Shown one piece after another: positions 46,118 to 54,377 of a DNA stretch of 64,000 bases. The position numbers and the translations under genes are program-made. The notes beneath the pieces are model-generated. The model ran no database searches. It was not told the DNA's origin and was given only the letters and a program-made list of their open reading frames with translations. Each line of letters opens with the position of its first letter. Within the stretch, counting starts at the first letter, position 1. This DNA comes from Peristeroidobacter soli (lineage in GTDB: Bacteria; Pseudomonadota; Gammaproteobacteria; Steroidobacterales; Steroidobacteraceae): contig NZ_RYEV01000003.1 of NCBI RefSeq assembly GCF_004138485.1, positions 558,001-622,000 of the forward strand, in the 5' to 3' direction.

Positions 46118-47971
46118 ATGAAGGATTGTGTGGTGAGAGTGCACGGTTGGGTGATGAGCGCGGTGGCGCTCGCGTTGGCGGGTTGTAACGGCAGCAATGG
46201 CAGTGACTATAAGAATCTGACGTTTTCCGCGGGTGTCGGCGGCACGGTCACGGGTTTGGAGGGAGAGGTCACGCTGGTTTTGAATGGCGCCGAGTCGCTG
46301 CGGGTTTCCGCCGACGGCGCCTTCCGCTTTTCCCGCATGTTGACTGCGCAGACCGCATATTCAGTCACTGTCGGTTCGCAACCGGCCGGGCAGAACTGTT
46401 CCGTGACCAACGGCACAGGCACGATGGCCAACTCGACGATCAACAACATCGTCGTCAGCTGCGCGGCCAGCACGCATCCGCTCGGTGGCCACATCTCGGG
46501 CCTCATCGGCACCATCACGTTGGCCAACGGCAGCGAGGTCTATACGACCAGCACCGATGGCACGTTCGAGTTCGACACGCCCGTCGAGGAGGGCGCCGCT
46601 TATTCCGTCAGCGTTCAAGCTCAGCCCGCGACCCAAACCTGCTCGGTCAGCCACGGCGCCGGGACGATGGGCGGGAGCGCGATCGACAACGTCACGGTCG
46701 TTTGCTCGACCCATACCTTCGCCGTCGCGGGTTCGGTGAGCGGTCTGATGGGCACTGTCCTGATTCGTAACAACGGCGGCGATGAGCTGGCCCTCAGCAG
46801 CAACGGCGCCTTCGAATTTCCCATCGCCATCGCGCATGGCAGCCCTTACGCCGTCACGATTCAAGCTCAGCCCGCGACGCAGACGTGCAGCGTGAGTCAC
46901 GGCACAGGCACGGTCACTGGCGATGTCAGTGACGTAGCGATCGTGTGCTCGAACAACGGCTTCAATCTGGGCGGTCTCGTCTCTGGATTGCACGGCACCG
47001 TCGTCCTGCAAAACAACGGCGCGGACGATCTGTCGATCAACAACGACGGTCCCTTCACCTTCTCGACCGGTGTCGCGCAGGGCAGTCCTTATAACGTGAC
47101 CGTGTTCACGCAGCCTGCCTCGTCCACCTGCGTTGTGAGCAACGGCTCAGGCGTGATGGGCTCGACTGACATTGCCAACGTGACGGTCAATTGCTCGCTC
47201 AACGCCACGACGCTGTCGGTCGTTGCCGATACCGTGGTCCCGGTGCACACCGGCTCCGGCCTGCTCACCGTCACGAATACGGGCTCCAGCACCGCGGTGA
47301 ATATCGGGATAGACCTGCCCCCGGGTTGGACGAGCGTCGTCGTCGATGCTTCGGATTGCGTCGACCTCGCGCCGGGCGCCTCGTGCAATCTGGAGTTCAC
47401 TTCGTCGGCGCCGTACGTGGCGAAGGATGGCATCGAGATCACGGCGGACAATGTGTCCTCGCCGCCGACCACGACGCTGGGTTTCTCCATCGACAGCTAC
47501 CTGGTGTTCGCGGTCGAGTCCGCGAGCGCTGCCACGGTGATCGACAACAACACCCAGGGCAATTTGCAGTGGGCGGATTTGCAGGGATCGACGACCGCAA
47601 ACAGCCTCACCAACGGCAAGGCGAATACGCTGACGGCGGTTGCCGAGCTGTCGCTCGATGCGATCGCGGCCAAAGCCTGTAACAACAGCGCCGAGGGTGG
47701 CGCCGCTCCGGGCACCTGGTATCTGCCGGCGATCTGTCAGCTGTCCAGCTCCAGCAGCTGGGCGAGCTGCCCGGCGGGCCTGCCGAATATCTGGGACAAC
47801 TTGTTCCGGTTCGGCTTGAACCCGGTCGCGCAGGGCACGTATTGGAGCTCCACGGATTCGAGTTTTCCCGGTGCCTGGAATGCTCAACTGACCGGCAGCT
47901 CGCCGGTGGAGATGCAGGACGTCAAGCCGAACTCGGCGGCAGTGGTCTGCGTCCGTTCGATGTCGTATTGA
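46118..47971 (+). CDS. four-repeat lipoprotein with C-terminal Lcl/DUF1566-like domain
   Basis: The protein has 617 residues from the ATG at 46118. A GTG at 46133 has the better ribosome site (AAGGA, 7 nt) and keeps the lipoprotein signal (AVALALAGC). Four 75-85-residue repeats (GG.SGL.GT..L.NNG...L....G.F.F......G..Y.VT...QP..Q.CSV..G.G....) each hold two Cys residues. They span about residues 28-365, with a duplicated stretch sharing IQAQPATQTCSVSHG-like sequence. A DUF1573/Calx-like bridge follows, then a Lcl domain (GTWYLPAICQL ... TYWSSTDSS ... VVCVRS). The paired Cys residues suggest disulfides in the periplasm or outside. Likely an adhesin-type surface protein. Confidence 0.75.
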   Translation: MKDCVVRVHGWVMSAVALALAGCNGSNGSDYKNLTFSAGVGGTVTGLEGEVTLVLNGAESLRVSADGAFRFSRMLTAQTAYSVTVGSQPAGQNCSVTNGTGTMANSTINNIVVSCAASTHPLGGHISGLIGTITLANGSEVYTTSTDGTFEFDTPVEEGAAYSVSVQAQPATQTCSVSHGAGTMGGSAIDNVTVVCSTHTFAVAGSVSGLMGTVLIRNNGGDELALSSNGAFEFPIAIAHGSPYAVTIQAQPATQTCSVSHGTGTVTGDVSDVAIVCSNNGFNLGGLVSGLHGTVVLQNNGADDLSINNDGPFTFSTGVAQGSPYNVTVFTQPASSTCVVSNGSGVMGSTDIANVTVNCSLNATTLSVVADTVVPVHTGSGLLTVTNTGSSTAVNIGIDLPPGWTSVVVDASDCVDLAPGASCNLEFTSSAPYVAKDGIEITADNVSSPPTTTLGFSIDSYLVFAVESASAATVIDNNTQGNLQWADLQGSTTANSLTNGKANTLTAVAELSLDAIAAKACNNSAEGGAAPGTWYLPAICQLSSSSSWASCPAGLPNIWDNLFRFGLNPVAQGTYWSSTDSSFPGAWNAQLTGSSPVEMQDVKPNSAAVVCVRSMSY

Positions 47972-47977
47972 GGGCGA

Positions 47978-48015
47978 GTCCCGGCCCCTGTCCTGAAAGG
48001 GACAGGGGCCGGGAC
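47978..48015. terminator. bidirectional terminator hairpin
   Basis: A perfect 16-bp GC-rich inverted repeat (left arm 47978-47993, right arm 48000-48015 plus one extra G) with a short TGAAA loop lies between the convergent genes ending at 47971 and 48029. No long T tract follows on either strand, so it may terminate or simply stabilise 3' ends in both directions. Confidence 0.7.
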
Positions 48016-48028
48016 CGATCCGAACGTT

Positions 48029-49381
48029 TTATTGAATCGTAAAGACCAGCGTCGAATTGCCGCGACGGATGGTCAGCGCGAAAGCCGTCGCGCCATTCAC
48101 TGCCTGACGCAGTTGGTCCACCGTGCTGATGCGCACGCGGCCGATCGCAAGAATCACGTCGTTCGCGCGCAGGCCTGCCTGCTGAGCCGGGCTGCCTTCG
48201 ATGACGTTCTCCACCAGCACGCCGGCATTGTTTGCAGCGTTGGTCAGCGCGGCACCTTCCAGCGCCGGATGAATCTGCGCGGCGCCTTCAGCGTCAGCGC
48301 CATCGCGCTCGCCGATCACTGCACTCACACGACGCGGCTTGCCTTCGCGAATCAGACCGAGCTCGACCTTCTCGCCGATGCGCAGCAGGCCGATGGTGTT
48401 TCTCAGCTCGCCCGCGTTGGCGACGTTGCGGCCGTTGATCGAGGTGATCACGTCACCGGCCTTGATGCCCGCCTTGTCGGCCGGCGAGCCTTCGATGACC
48501 TGCGACACCAGCGCGCCACGCGCATTGTCGAGGCCGAGGTTTTCAGCGATGCCCGGCGTGAAGTTGTTGGAGAGCTGCACGCCGAGCATGCCGCGTTTGA
48601 CTTCGCCGTACTGAACGAGCTGCGCCATCACGGCCTTCACCATGTTGGACGGGATGGCGAAGCCGATGCCGATGTTGCCGCCGCTGCCGGAGAAGATGGC
48701 GGTATTCACGCCGACCAGCTGGCCCTTGAGGTCGACCAGCGCGCCGCCGGAATTGCCCGGGTTGATGGGCGCGTCGGTCTGGATGAAGTCCTGATACGAC
48801 TCCGGGTTGTTGTCGGAGCGGCCGAGCGCGCTGATGATGCCGGAGGTGACCGTGTGGCTGAGCGCGAAGGGATTGCCGATCGCGAGCACGAAATCGCCGA
48901 CTTCAGCTTTGGAGGAATCGGCCAGCGGCATCTCGACCAGATTCCTGGTCGGGACCTTCAGCACCGCGACATCGGAGGCCTTGTCGCGACCGACGATTTC
49001 GGCCTTGACCTGGCGGTCGTCGAGCAGCGTCACGGTGATCTCATCGGCGTTCTCGATCACGTGCGCGTTGGTGATGATGTAGCCGTTCTTGGCATCGACG
49101 ATGACGCCCGAGCCGGCGCTCTGGAATTGTCGCTCGCGCGGCCCCACATCTGGAGCATCGAAGAAGCGGCGGAAGAACGGATCTTCCAGCAACGGATTGC
49201 GCGGCCGCTGTTCCTTGACCGTGCCCCGGGTGGCGATATTCACCACCGCCGGCGAAGCCTTTTTGACGATGGGTGCCAGCGACGGCATCGGCGTGTCGCC
49301 GACCTTTTCCGGCAGTTGGGCGGCGGAACCCACGTTGTAGAGCAGAGCCGTCGCGGCCAACAGCGCGTAAACCTGTCTCAT
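48029..49381 (-). CDS. degQ: periplasmic serine endoprotease DegQ/DegP-like
   Basis: The protein has 450 residues with a signal peptide (LLAATALLYNVGSAA). The trypsin-like domain has the catalytic triad in TNAHVIENAD (His), DVAVLKV (Asp) and NPGNSGGALV (Ser, near residue 215). Two PDZ domains follow (GMLGVQLSNNFT... and VLVENVIEGSPAQQAGL...). The insertion between the first and second strands is short, closer to DegQ/MucD than to DegP. It acts as protease and chaperone in envelope quality control. Confidence 0.9.
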   Translation of the reverse strand: MRQVYALLAATALLYNVGSAAQLPEKVGDTPMPSLAPIVKKASPAVVNIATRGTVKEQRPRNPLLEDPFFRRFFDAPDVGPRERQFQSAGSGVIVDAKNGYIITNAHVIENADEITVTLLDDRQVKAEIVGRDKASDVAVLKVPTRNLVEMPLADSSKAEVGDFVLAIGNPFALSHTVTSGIISALGRSDNNPESYQDFIQTDAPINPGNSGGALVDLKGQLVGVNTAIFSGSGGNIGIGFAIPSNMVKAVMAQLVQYGEVKRGMLGVQLSNNFTPGIAENLGLDNARGALVSQVIEGSPADKAGIKAGDVITSINGRNVANAGELRNTIGLLRIGEKVELGLIREGKPRRVSAVIGERDGADAEGAAQIHPALEGAALTNAANNAGVLVENVIEGSPAQQAGLRANDVILAIGRVRISTVDQLRQAVNGATAFALTIRRGNSTLVFTIQ

Positions 49382-49565
49382 GAAGCAATCCTACTTTGGA
49401 GCATGAACGGCTGAGCGGCCGCCCTTGTGAAGACCAACGGTGATGTTATGGGTTCGATGTCAGGCCCGGATTCTATGGTGACTGGCAACTCCCGTGCATA
49501 TCCCTGTGCGCAGCCCGGTGGGCAGGATGTGGATAACTTGTGGGCTTACCGTTGATGGTCGGTGG

Positions 49566-49581
49566 ACACAAGATGTTGTGG
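49566..49581 (+). promoter_or_regulatory. NrdR box (weaker)
   Basis: ACACAAGATGTTGTGG matches the arms of the NrdR dyad with three mismatches. It is 176 bp from the strong box. NrdR sites usually lie about 30 bp apart, so the wide spacing is unusual and looping would be needed for cooperative binding. Confidence 0.45.
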
Positions 49582-49741
49582 TTTGCCGCGTTTGCGGAGA
49601 TACTGGCGTTCTCTTTTCGGCAGCGCCGAAATCCTCCCGCAAAACCTCGCAAGCCCTTGAACTATACGGGCTTTCCGAGCCTATTTTTCGCAGGAGGGTT
49701 TCTTGACGGCTTCATGACATGGGTCTAGGCTCGTGCCCCTG

Positions 49742-49757
49742 ACACAATATGTAGTGT
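49742..49757 (+). promoter_or_regulatory. NrdR box (strong)
   Basis: ACACAATATGTAGTGT is near-perfect against the NrdR consensus acaCwAtATaTwGtgt, differing at one core base. It lies 155 bp upstream of the nrdJa start and is the expected target of the ATP/dATP-sensing repressor NrdR. Confidence 0.75.
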
Positions 49758-49911
49758 CTCGCCGCGGAAAGAAAAACATGACCGGCGAGCTCGCTGCGCA
49801 GGTCAGATATGGACCGCCTGCTTGGGCTTGAAGGGGCCTGGGGGGAGGGAGTTATGGGACGTCAGTTGGGGACGATTGGCTCCCGCTCGCAATCCGGAGT
49901 TCTTTGCCGGC

Positions 49912-52056
49912 ATGAAGACCGCAATCAAACTTGAGCCCATGGATGTCAACAGCATTCCGTTCCAGGAAGCCTCGCTGGATATCTGGGACAAAAAATATCG
50001 ACTCTCCGCGAAAGACGGCACGCCCGTCGATCGCTCGATGGACGACACCTATAAACGGGTCGCCCGTGCCCTCGCCGACGTCGAGAAAGACGACGTGCGC
50101 GACACCTGGTACGAACAGTTTCTCTGGGCCCTGCGCAAGGGCGCGATTCCGGCCGGCCGCGTCACGTCGAACGCCGGCGCGCTGGAGCACAAGCCCGCCA
50201 CTTCCACGATCAACTGCACCGTGTCCGGCACCATTCTGGACTCGATGGATGACATTCTCGCGAAGGTCCACGAAGCGGGCCTGACGCTGAAGGCCGGCTG
50301 CGGCATCGGTTACGAATTCTCGACCATGCGCCCCAAGGGGGCGTATGTCTCCGGCGCCGGCGCATACACGTCGGGCCCGCTCTCGTTCATGGATATCTAC
50401 GACAAGATGTGCTTCACCGTGTCGTCGGCCGGCGGCCGTCGTGGCGCGCAGATGGGCACGTTCGATATCGGCCATCCGGACGCGATGGATTTCATCCGCG
50501 CCAAGCGCGAAGCCGGCCGGCTGCGTCAGTTCAACCTGTCGCTGCTGATCACCGACGATTTCGTCGAGGCGGTGAAGAAAGATCAGGATTGGCAGCTGGC
50601 CTTCCCGGTTAGCCAGCGCGAGCTGGAGGGCGATGAGAACCTGCAGGACAAGACCCAGTACCTGTGGCGCGAGTGGCCGACCAAGGAAGGCTATGTCGTG
50701 AACGACACCGGTCTGGTCTGCTGCAAGATCTACAAGACCCTGCCCGCCAAGCGCATGTGGGACGTCATCATGTCGTCCACCTATGACTTCGCCGAACCGG
50801 GCTTCGTGCTCATCGACAAAGTCAACGAAATGAACAACAACTGGTGGTGCGAAAACATTCGCGCCACCAATCCTTGCGGCGAGCAGCCGCTGCCGCCGTA
50901 CGGCTCGTGCCTGCTCGGCTCGATCAACCTGACGCGCTTCGTGCTCGATCCGTTCACCGAAGACGCGCGCTTCGATTGGGAAGAGTTCCGCAAGGCCGTG
51001 AAAGTGTTCACGCGCATGCTGGACAACGTGGTCGAGATCAACGGTCTGCCGCTCGGGCAGCAGCGCGACGAGATCATGCGCAAGCGTCGCCATGGCATGG
51101 GCTTCCTGGGCCTGGGCTCGGCGATCACCATGCAATGCATGAAGTATGGTTCGAAGAAGTCGGTCGCGTTCACGCAGAACGTGTCGCGCGAAATGGCGCT
51201 GGCGGGCTGGGAAGCGGGCCTCGAGCTCGCCCGTGAGAAGGGCCCGGCCCCAATCATGGTCGAAGAGTTCGAGGTCACGCCGGAGATGCTCCGCAAGCGT
51301 CCCGAAATGGTGAAGGACGGCTGGCGCGTCGGCCAGAAAGTTCACGGCCGCACGTTGCACGCCAGGTACAGCCGCTACATGCAGCGCGTCGCCGAAGCCG
51401 CGCCGGAGCTGGTCGATGAGCTGGCCGAAGTCGGTGCGCGCTTCACGCATCACAGCTCGATCGCGCCGACCGGCACGATTTCGCTGTCGCTGGCGAACAA
51501 TGCTTCGAATGGCATCGAGCCGTCGTTCGCACATCACTACTTCCGCAACGTGATCCGCGAAGGCAAGAAGAGCAAGGAGAAGATCGACGTGTTCTCCTTC
51601 GAGCTGCTGGCCTATCGCGAGCTGATCAATCCGCGCGCGATGCCGAACTCGAATGTTCCCGCCGAGAAGCTGCCCGAGTACTTCACTACGGCCGACAACA
51701 TCACGCCGAAGGAACATGTCGACATCCAGGCGGCCTCGCAGCTGTGGATCGACTCCTCGATCTCCAAGACGGCGAACGTGCCGACGGATTATCCGTACGA
51801 GGATTTCAAGAACATTTATCTGTATGCCTACGAGCAGGGCCTGAAGGGCTGCACCACGTTCCGGTTCAATCCGGAAGCGTTCCAGGGCGTGCTGGTCAAG
51901 GAAGAGGACCTGAAGAACACGACCTACGTGTTCACGCTGGAAGACGGCACCGAAGTGAAGGTGCGTGGCGATGAAGAGATCGAGTACGACGGCGAGAAAC
52001 ACACCGCCGCCAATCTCTTCGACGCGCTCAAAGAAGGCTACTACGGGAAATTCTAA
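49912..52056 (+). CDS. nrdJ: B12-dependent ribonucleotide reductase, large part (NrdJa)
   Basis: The protein has 714 residues from the ATG at 49912. RNR core motifs are GRVTSNAGALEHKPATSTINC near residue 84 (substrate-binding Cys), NPCGEQPLPPYGSCLLGSINL near residue 322 (catalytic NPCGE), and APTGTISLSLANNASNGIEPSF near residue 518. It reduces ribonucleoside diphosphates using adenosylcobalamin and works without oxygen. Unlike full-length NrdJ it stops before the C-terminal Cys-rich region, which is encoded by the next gene. Spacing to that gene is 59 bp. Confidence 0.92.
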   Translation: MKTAIKLEPMDVNSIPFQEASLDIWDKKYRLSAKDGTPVDRSMDDTYKRVARALADVEKDDVRDTWYEQFLWALRKGAIPAGRVTSNAGALEHKPATSTINCTVSGTILDSMDDILAKVHEAGLTLKAGCGIGYEFSTMRPKGAYVSGAGAYTSGPLSFMDIYDKMCFTVSSAGGRRGAQMGTFDIGHPDAMDFIRAKREAGRLRQFNLSLLITDDFVEAVKKDQDWQLAFPVSQRELEGDENLQDKTQYLWREWPTKEGYVVNDTGLVCCKIYKTLPAKRMWDVIMSSTYDFAEPGFVLIDKVNEMNNNWWCENIRATNPCGEQPLPPYGSCLLGSINLTRFVLDPFTEDARFDWEEFRKAVKVFTRMLDNVVEINGLPLGQQRDEIMRKRRHGMGFLGLGSAITMQCMKYGSKKSVAFTQNVSREMALAGWEAGLELAREKGPAPIMVEEFEVTPEMLRKRPEMVKDGWRVGQKVHGRTLHARYSRYMQRVAEAAPELVDELAEVGARFTHHSSIAPTGTISLSLANNASNGIEPSFAHHYFRNVIREGKKSKEKIDVFSFELLAYRELINPRAMPNSNVPAEKLPEYFTTADNITPKEHVDIQAASQLWIDSSISKTANVPTDYPYEDFKNIYLYAYEQGLKGCTTFRFNPEAFQGVLVKEEDLKNTTYVFTLEDGTEVKVRGDEEIEYDGEKHTAANLFDALKEGYYGKF

Positions 52057-52115
52057 CGAGTTGTCGGCGGCGCGCGCGGAGCGCGCTGCCGCCGCACTGG
52101 AAGCAGGTTGAAACC

Positions 52116-52832
52116 ATGAGCTCCAAGATCGACAAGAAAATCGTCAAGTACCGGGTCGAGAAGCCCGAGGACCGGGCCGCGGCCGAAAAGGCCGCCGCCG
52201 AAGCCGCGCAGGCCAAGGAGCGCAAGGAAGAATCGAACGTCGTCTGGATGCACGAGAAAGTCGAGCGTCCGGACGTACTGATCGGCTCGACCTACAAGAT
52301 CAAGACGCCGGTGTCGGATCACGCCATGTACGTGACCATCAACGACATCATCCTGAACGAAGGCACCCGCCACGAGCAGCGCCGCCCGTTCGAGATCTTC
52401 ATCAACTCCAAGAACCTGGATCATTTCCAATGGATCGTGGCGTTGACCCGGATTCTCTCGGCCGTGTTCCGCAAGGGCGGCGACGTGACCTTCCTGGTCG
52501 ACGAAATGAAAGCCGTGTTCGATCCTCGCGGCGGCTACTGGCAGACCGGCGGCAAATTCATGCCGTCCATCATCGCCGAGCTGGGCTACGTGGTCGAAAA
52601 GCATCTGCAGACCATCGGCCTGCTGAAGAAGCCGGAAATGGAAGAGGAACGCAGGAAGCTCATCGAGGAGAAGAAGGCTGAATACGAAGCGCGCAACAAG
52701 CAGCAGGACGCCTTCGCCAAGAGCCACTTCCCCGAGGGCGCGCAGCTGTGCTCCAAGTGCAGCACCACCGCCGTGGTGCTGATGGACGGCTGCATGACCT
52801 GCCTGAACTGCGGCGACTCGAAGTGCGGATGA
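52116..52832 (+). CDS. B12-dependent ribonucleotide reductase, C-terminal part (NrdJb)
   Basis: The protein has 238 residues. A charged helical linker (residues 15-42, Ala/Glu/Lys-rich) is followed by a TSCPD-like domain (YVTINDIILNEGTRHEQRRPFEIF near residue 69). The C-terminal zinc/redox Cys cluster is CSKC...CMTCLNCGDSKC near residue 210. It is the separated C-terminal half of NrdJ and would re-reduce the active-site cysteines. The same split into NrdJa/NrdJb occurs in Pseudomonas. Confidence 0.88.
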   Translation: MSSKIDKKIVKYRVEKPEDRAAAEKAAAEAAQAKERKEESNVVWMHEKVERPDVLIGSTYKIKTPVSDHAMYVTINDIILNEGTRHEQRRPFEIFINSKNLDHFQWIVALTRILSAVFRKGGDVTFLVDEMKAVFDPRGGYWQTGGKFMPSIIAELGYVVEKHLQTIGLLKKPEMEEERRKLIEEKKAEYEARNKQQDAFAKSHFPEGAQLCSKCSTTAVVLMDGCMTCLNCGDSKCG

Positions 52833-52893
52833 GCACTGTCGCCTGATACCAGTTTGATTGACGGCCTTGGGGACTACCCGCGCCGACCACCTG

Positions 52894-52924
52894 CGCCCCG
52901 CCTCGTGCGGGGCGTTTTCTTTTT
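52894..52924 (+). terminator. Rho-independent terminator after nrdJb
   Basis: Stem CGCCCCGC / GCGGGGCG with loop CTCGT, followed by TTTTCTTTTT. It ends the nrdJ operon. Confidence 0.85.
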
Positions 52925-52955
52925 GAGCGGACTGGACGGCGTTTGAATCTGAAGG

Positions 52956-53387
52956 CTAACCCCCGAACACACGCGGGTGGTTTTTCTTGACCCACGTGAC
53001 CGTCTCGTTGATCAAGCGATCCGCCCACTTGATGGCGCGTTCGACCTGTACTTCATCGGCCAATTGCATGTTGCCCTTGTATGTCACGTCGTTCCTGGCT
53101 TGACTCATGGCTTTAGCCTCGGCTACGGCTCCGCCCTTGAACCCGAGCGTCGTAAGCAGGTGCTGGAAGGATTCGGCATGGTGTCCCTCTCCTCTGGTCT
53201 GCTGTCTGTTGAGTTCGAGCACCGCTAATGCACAGTGGAGGCCTGCATCATAGGCAGCAAGAAATCGACGATAAGGTGTAATTACTTTCTTGTCCGCACG
53301 GGCATCCTGTAGATCAAGAACCGCTTGATGCAGGAGGTTTCTGGCCTTCTCGATATTGATATGGCGTTGTTGAGTCAGATCTGCCAT
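52956..53387 (-). CDS. HEPN-domain protein (putative toxin partner)
   Basis: This 143-residue all-helical protein has RHINIEKARNLLHQAVLDLQDA near the N-terminus, RRFLAAYDAGLHCALAVLE near residue 42, HHAESFQHLLTTLG near residue 69, and QARNDVTYKGN near residue 96. The last motif corresponds to the HEPN RNase motif, but the usual His is absent; instead it reads R-N-D-V-T-Y, as in UPF0332-like HEPN proteins. The start overlaps the 3' end of the MNT gene by 13 bp. HEPN partners of MNT are RNases or targets of AMPylation by the partner. Confidence 0.75.
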   Translation of the reverse strand: MADLTQQRHINIEKARNLLHQAVLDLQDARADKKVITPYRRFLAAYDAGLHCALAVLELNRQQTRGEGHHAESFQHLLTTLGFKGGAVAEAKAMSQARNDVTYKGNMQLADEVQVERAIKWADRLINETVTWVKKNHPRVFGG

Positions 53388-54001
53388 GGCACCTCTCCGA
53401 TCAGGTCAATCCGAGGATTGGCCAGGATGCTGCGGGCCACGGCCTCGCCCTTGTCGAGATCCGCGATGAACACGGCCGTGCCCAGGAACTGCGGGCTGAT
53501 CTCGTGCGAGAACTTGAGGCCGGTTTCTTGGAGCGACGTACGAATGTCCCATTCATCTTCCGCAGAGGCGCCGAGAATCAGTACGTCGATGTCGCTCTTC
53601 TCATGGGTTTGACCGCGTGCAAAGGAGCCGAAGACACAGGCGTAGTCGATCGATTTGAAGCGCCGAAGTTTGGATCGCAGCATTGCAATGAACTCGCTGT
53701 CCTGTCGAAGCAGCAAAAACAAGTGCTTCAATCGGGGATCCTCGAATGGAGCTCGATACTCCACGCCCCGTGGGGATTCTTGAACGCTCACGAGCCGGGC
53801 TTTGACAAGGTCGTTCAGGGTCTTATGGACCGAGCCGTAGGGAATCCCGGCCAGGCGGGCGAGCGCTCGCGGCGGATAGGTGTCCTTGGGGTCGGCCTGG
53901 GTGTAGAGCCACTGCACGATACGGGCTTTTGCACCGCTCCCGAACAGGGATGCCACCATGGGGCTGATTGAATTTTTTCCTTTAGATGCTTTGGCTTGCA
54001 T
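53375..54001 (-). CDS. wHTH-fused MNT nucleotidyltransferase (putative antitoxin)
   Basis: The protein has 208 residues. An N-terminal winged HTH (LFGSGAKARIVQWLY ... PPRALARLAGIPYGSVHKTLNDL, residues 18-67) is followed by the minimal nucleotidyltransferase motif GSFARGQTHEKSDIDVLI near residue 124 (GS-x10-DxD). MNT proteins of HEPN/MNT pairs neutralise the HEPN toxin by polyadenylylation or AMPylation. The HTH suggests it also represses its own operon, and the three palindromes just upstream fit that. Confidence 0.8.
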   Translation of the reverse strand: MQAKASKGKNSISPMVASLFGSGAKARIVQWLYTQADPKDTYPPRALARLAGIPYGSVHKTLNDLVKARLVSVQESPRGVEYRAPFEDPRLKHLFLLLRQDSEFIAMLRSKLRRFKSIDYACVFGSFARGQTHEKSDIDVLILGASAEDEWDIRTSLQETGLKFSHEISPQFLGTAVFIADLDKGEAVARSILANPRIDLIGEVPWQI

Positions 54002-54014
54002 GGCATCAGTGTAG

Positions 54015-54067
54015 CTACCTTTTGTAGCGATTGGCTACTAAAGGTAGTCGTTCACTACGAAAGGTAG
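54015..54067. promoter_or_regulatory. three CTAC-N5-GTAG palindromes with exact 20-bp period
   Basis: The sites at 54015-54027, 54035-54047 and 54055-54067 read CTACCTTTTGTAG, CTACTAAAGGTAG and CTACGAAAGGTAG. The first is the inverted form; its reverse complement CTACAAAAGGTAG shares the AAAGGTAG core. They lie 14-66 bp upstream of the HTH-MNT start codon. Two-turn spacing would put bound dimers on one DNA face, giving a candidate autoregulatory operator. Confidence 0.7.
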
Positions 54068-54377
54068 TCATTGGGTCACGGGCCTTCTGCGCAAAGTGTG
54101 CACGGCGTGGAGCGGCAAATTTTTGTATGCCGTCGCTCTATGCGGCCTATTCGTGTAAATCGCGGGCCGATTTTGTGGAGGCTCAGTATGCGTGAGCCGC
54201 TTGGGCGCGCAGCGGAGATTACGCGCTCCGTGTATGGAGGTAGTTCGTGCTTCGTTACGAAGGTTTGCAGCCGACCGTGCCTGTGCTGCCTTTAGCGGAT
54301 CTGTACTCGGATGACCGCGCAAGAGACCTCGCTATGATCGTTTTATTTTTCTGCGCACCTCGCGTACCGTCACGCGC
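54068..54377. other. 310-bp intergenic region without a clear gene
   Basis: No convincing gene is seen. A minus-strand frame (54068-54322, Arg/Pro/His-rich) lacks a ribosome site and homology that I can recall. The local composition is less GC-biased than the neighbours. The stretch likely contains the start region of the HEPN/MNT operon and the promoter of the endonuclease-family gene. Confidence 0.5.

Larger units (their letters stand above)
49400..49911. other. 511-bp intergenic region with RNR regulatory sites
   Basis: No convincing gene is present. Short frames (for example at 49540-49728) have no homology or ribosome site. It holds two NrdR-like boxes, at 49566-49581 and 49742-49757, and a DnaA-box-like TGTGGATAA at 49529-49537. 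The region thus looks like a long promoter/leader for the ribonucleotide reductase operon. I see no B12-riboswitch core. Confidence 0.6.

Noticed and set aside
49529-49537. DnaA-box-like site as evidence of a replication origin
   Set aside because: A single site with no cluster or AT-rich unwinding element, and far from dnaA/dnaN-type genes.
49852-52002. Very long minus-strand open frame (716 codons) opposite nrdJa
   Set aside because: It is antisense to a strongly conserved ribonucleotide reductase; high GC removes stops from opposite frames. The composition (Arg/His-rich) is not protein-like.
54068-54322. Minus-strand 84-codon frame upstream of the HEPN/MNT pair
   Set aside because: Arg/Pro/His-rich, no ribosome site and no recognised family; likely a chance frame.
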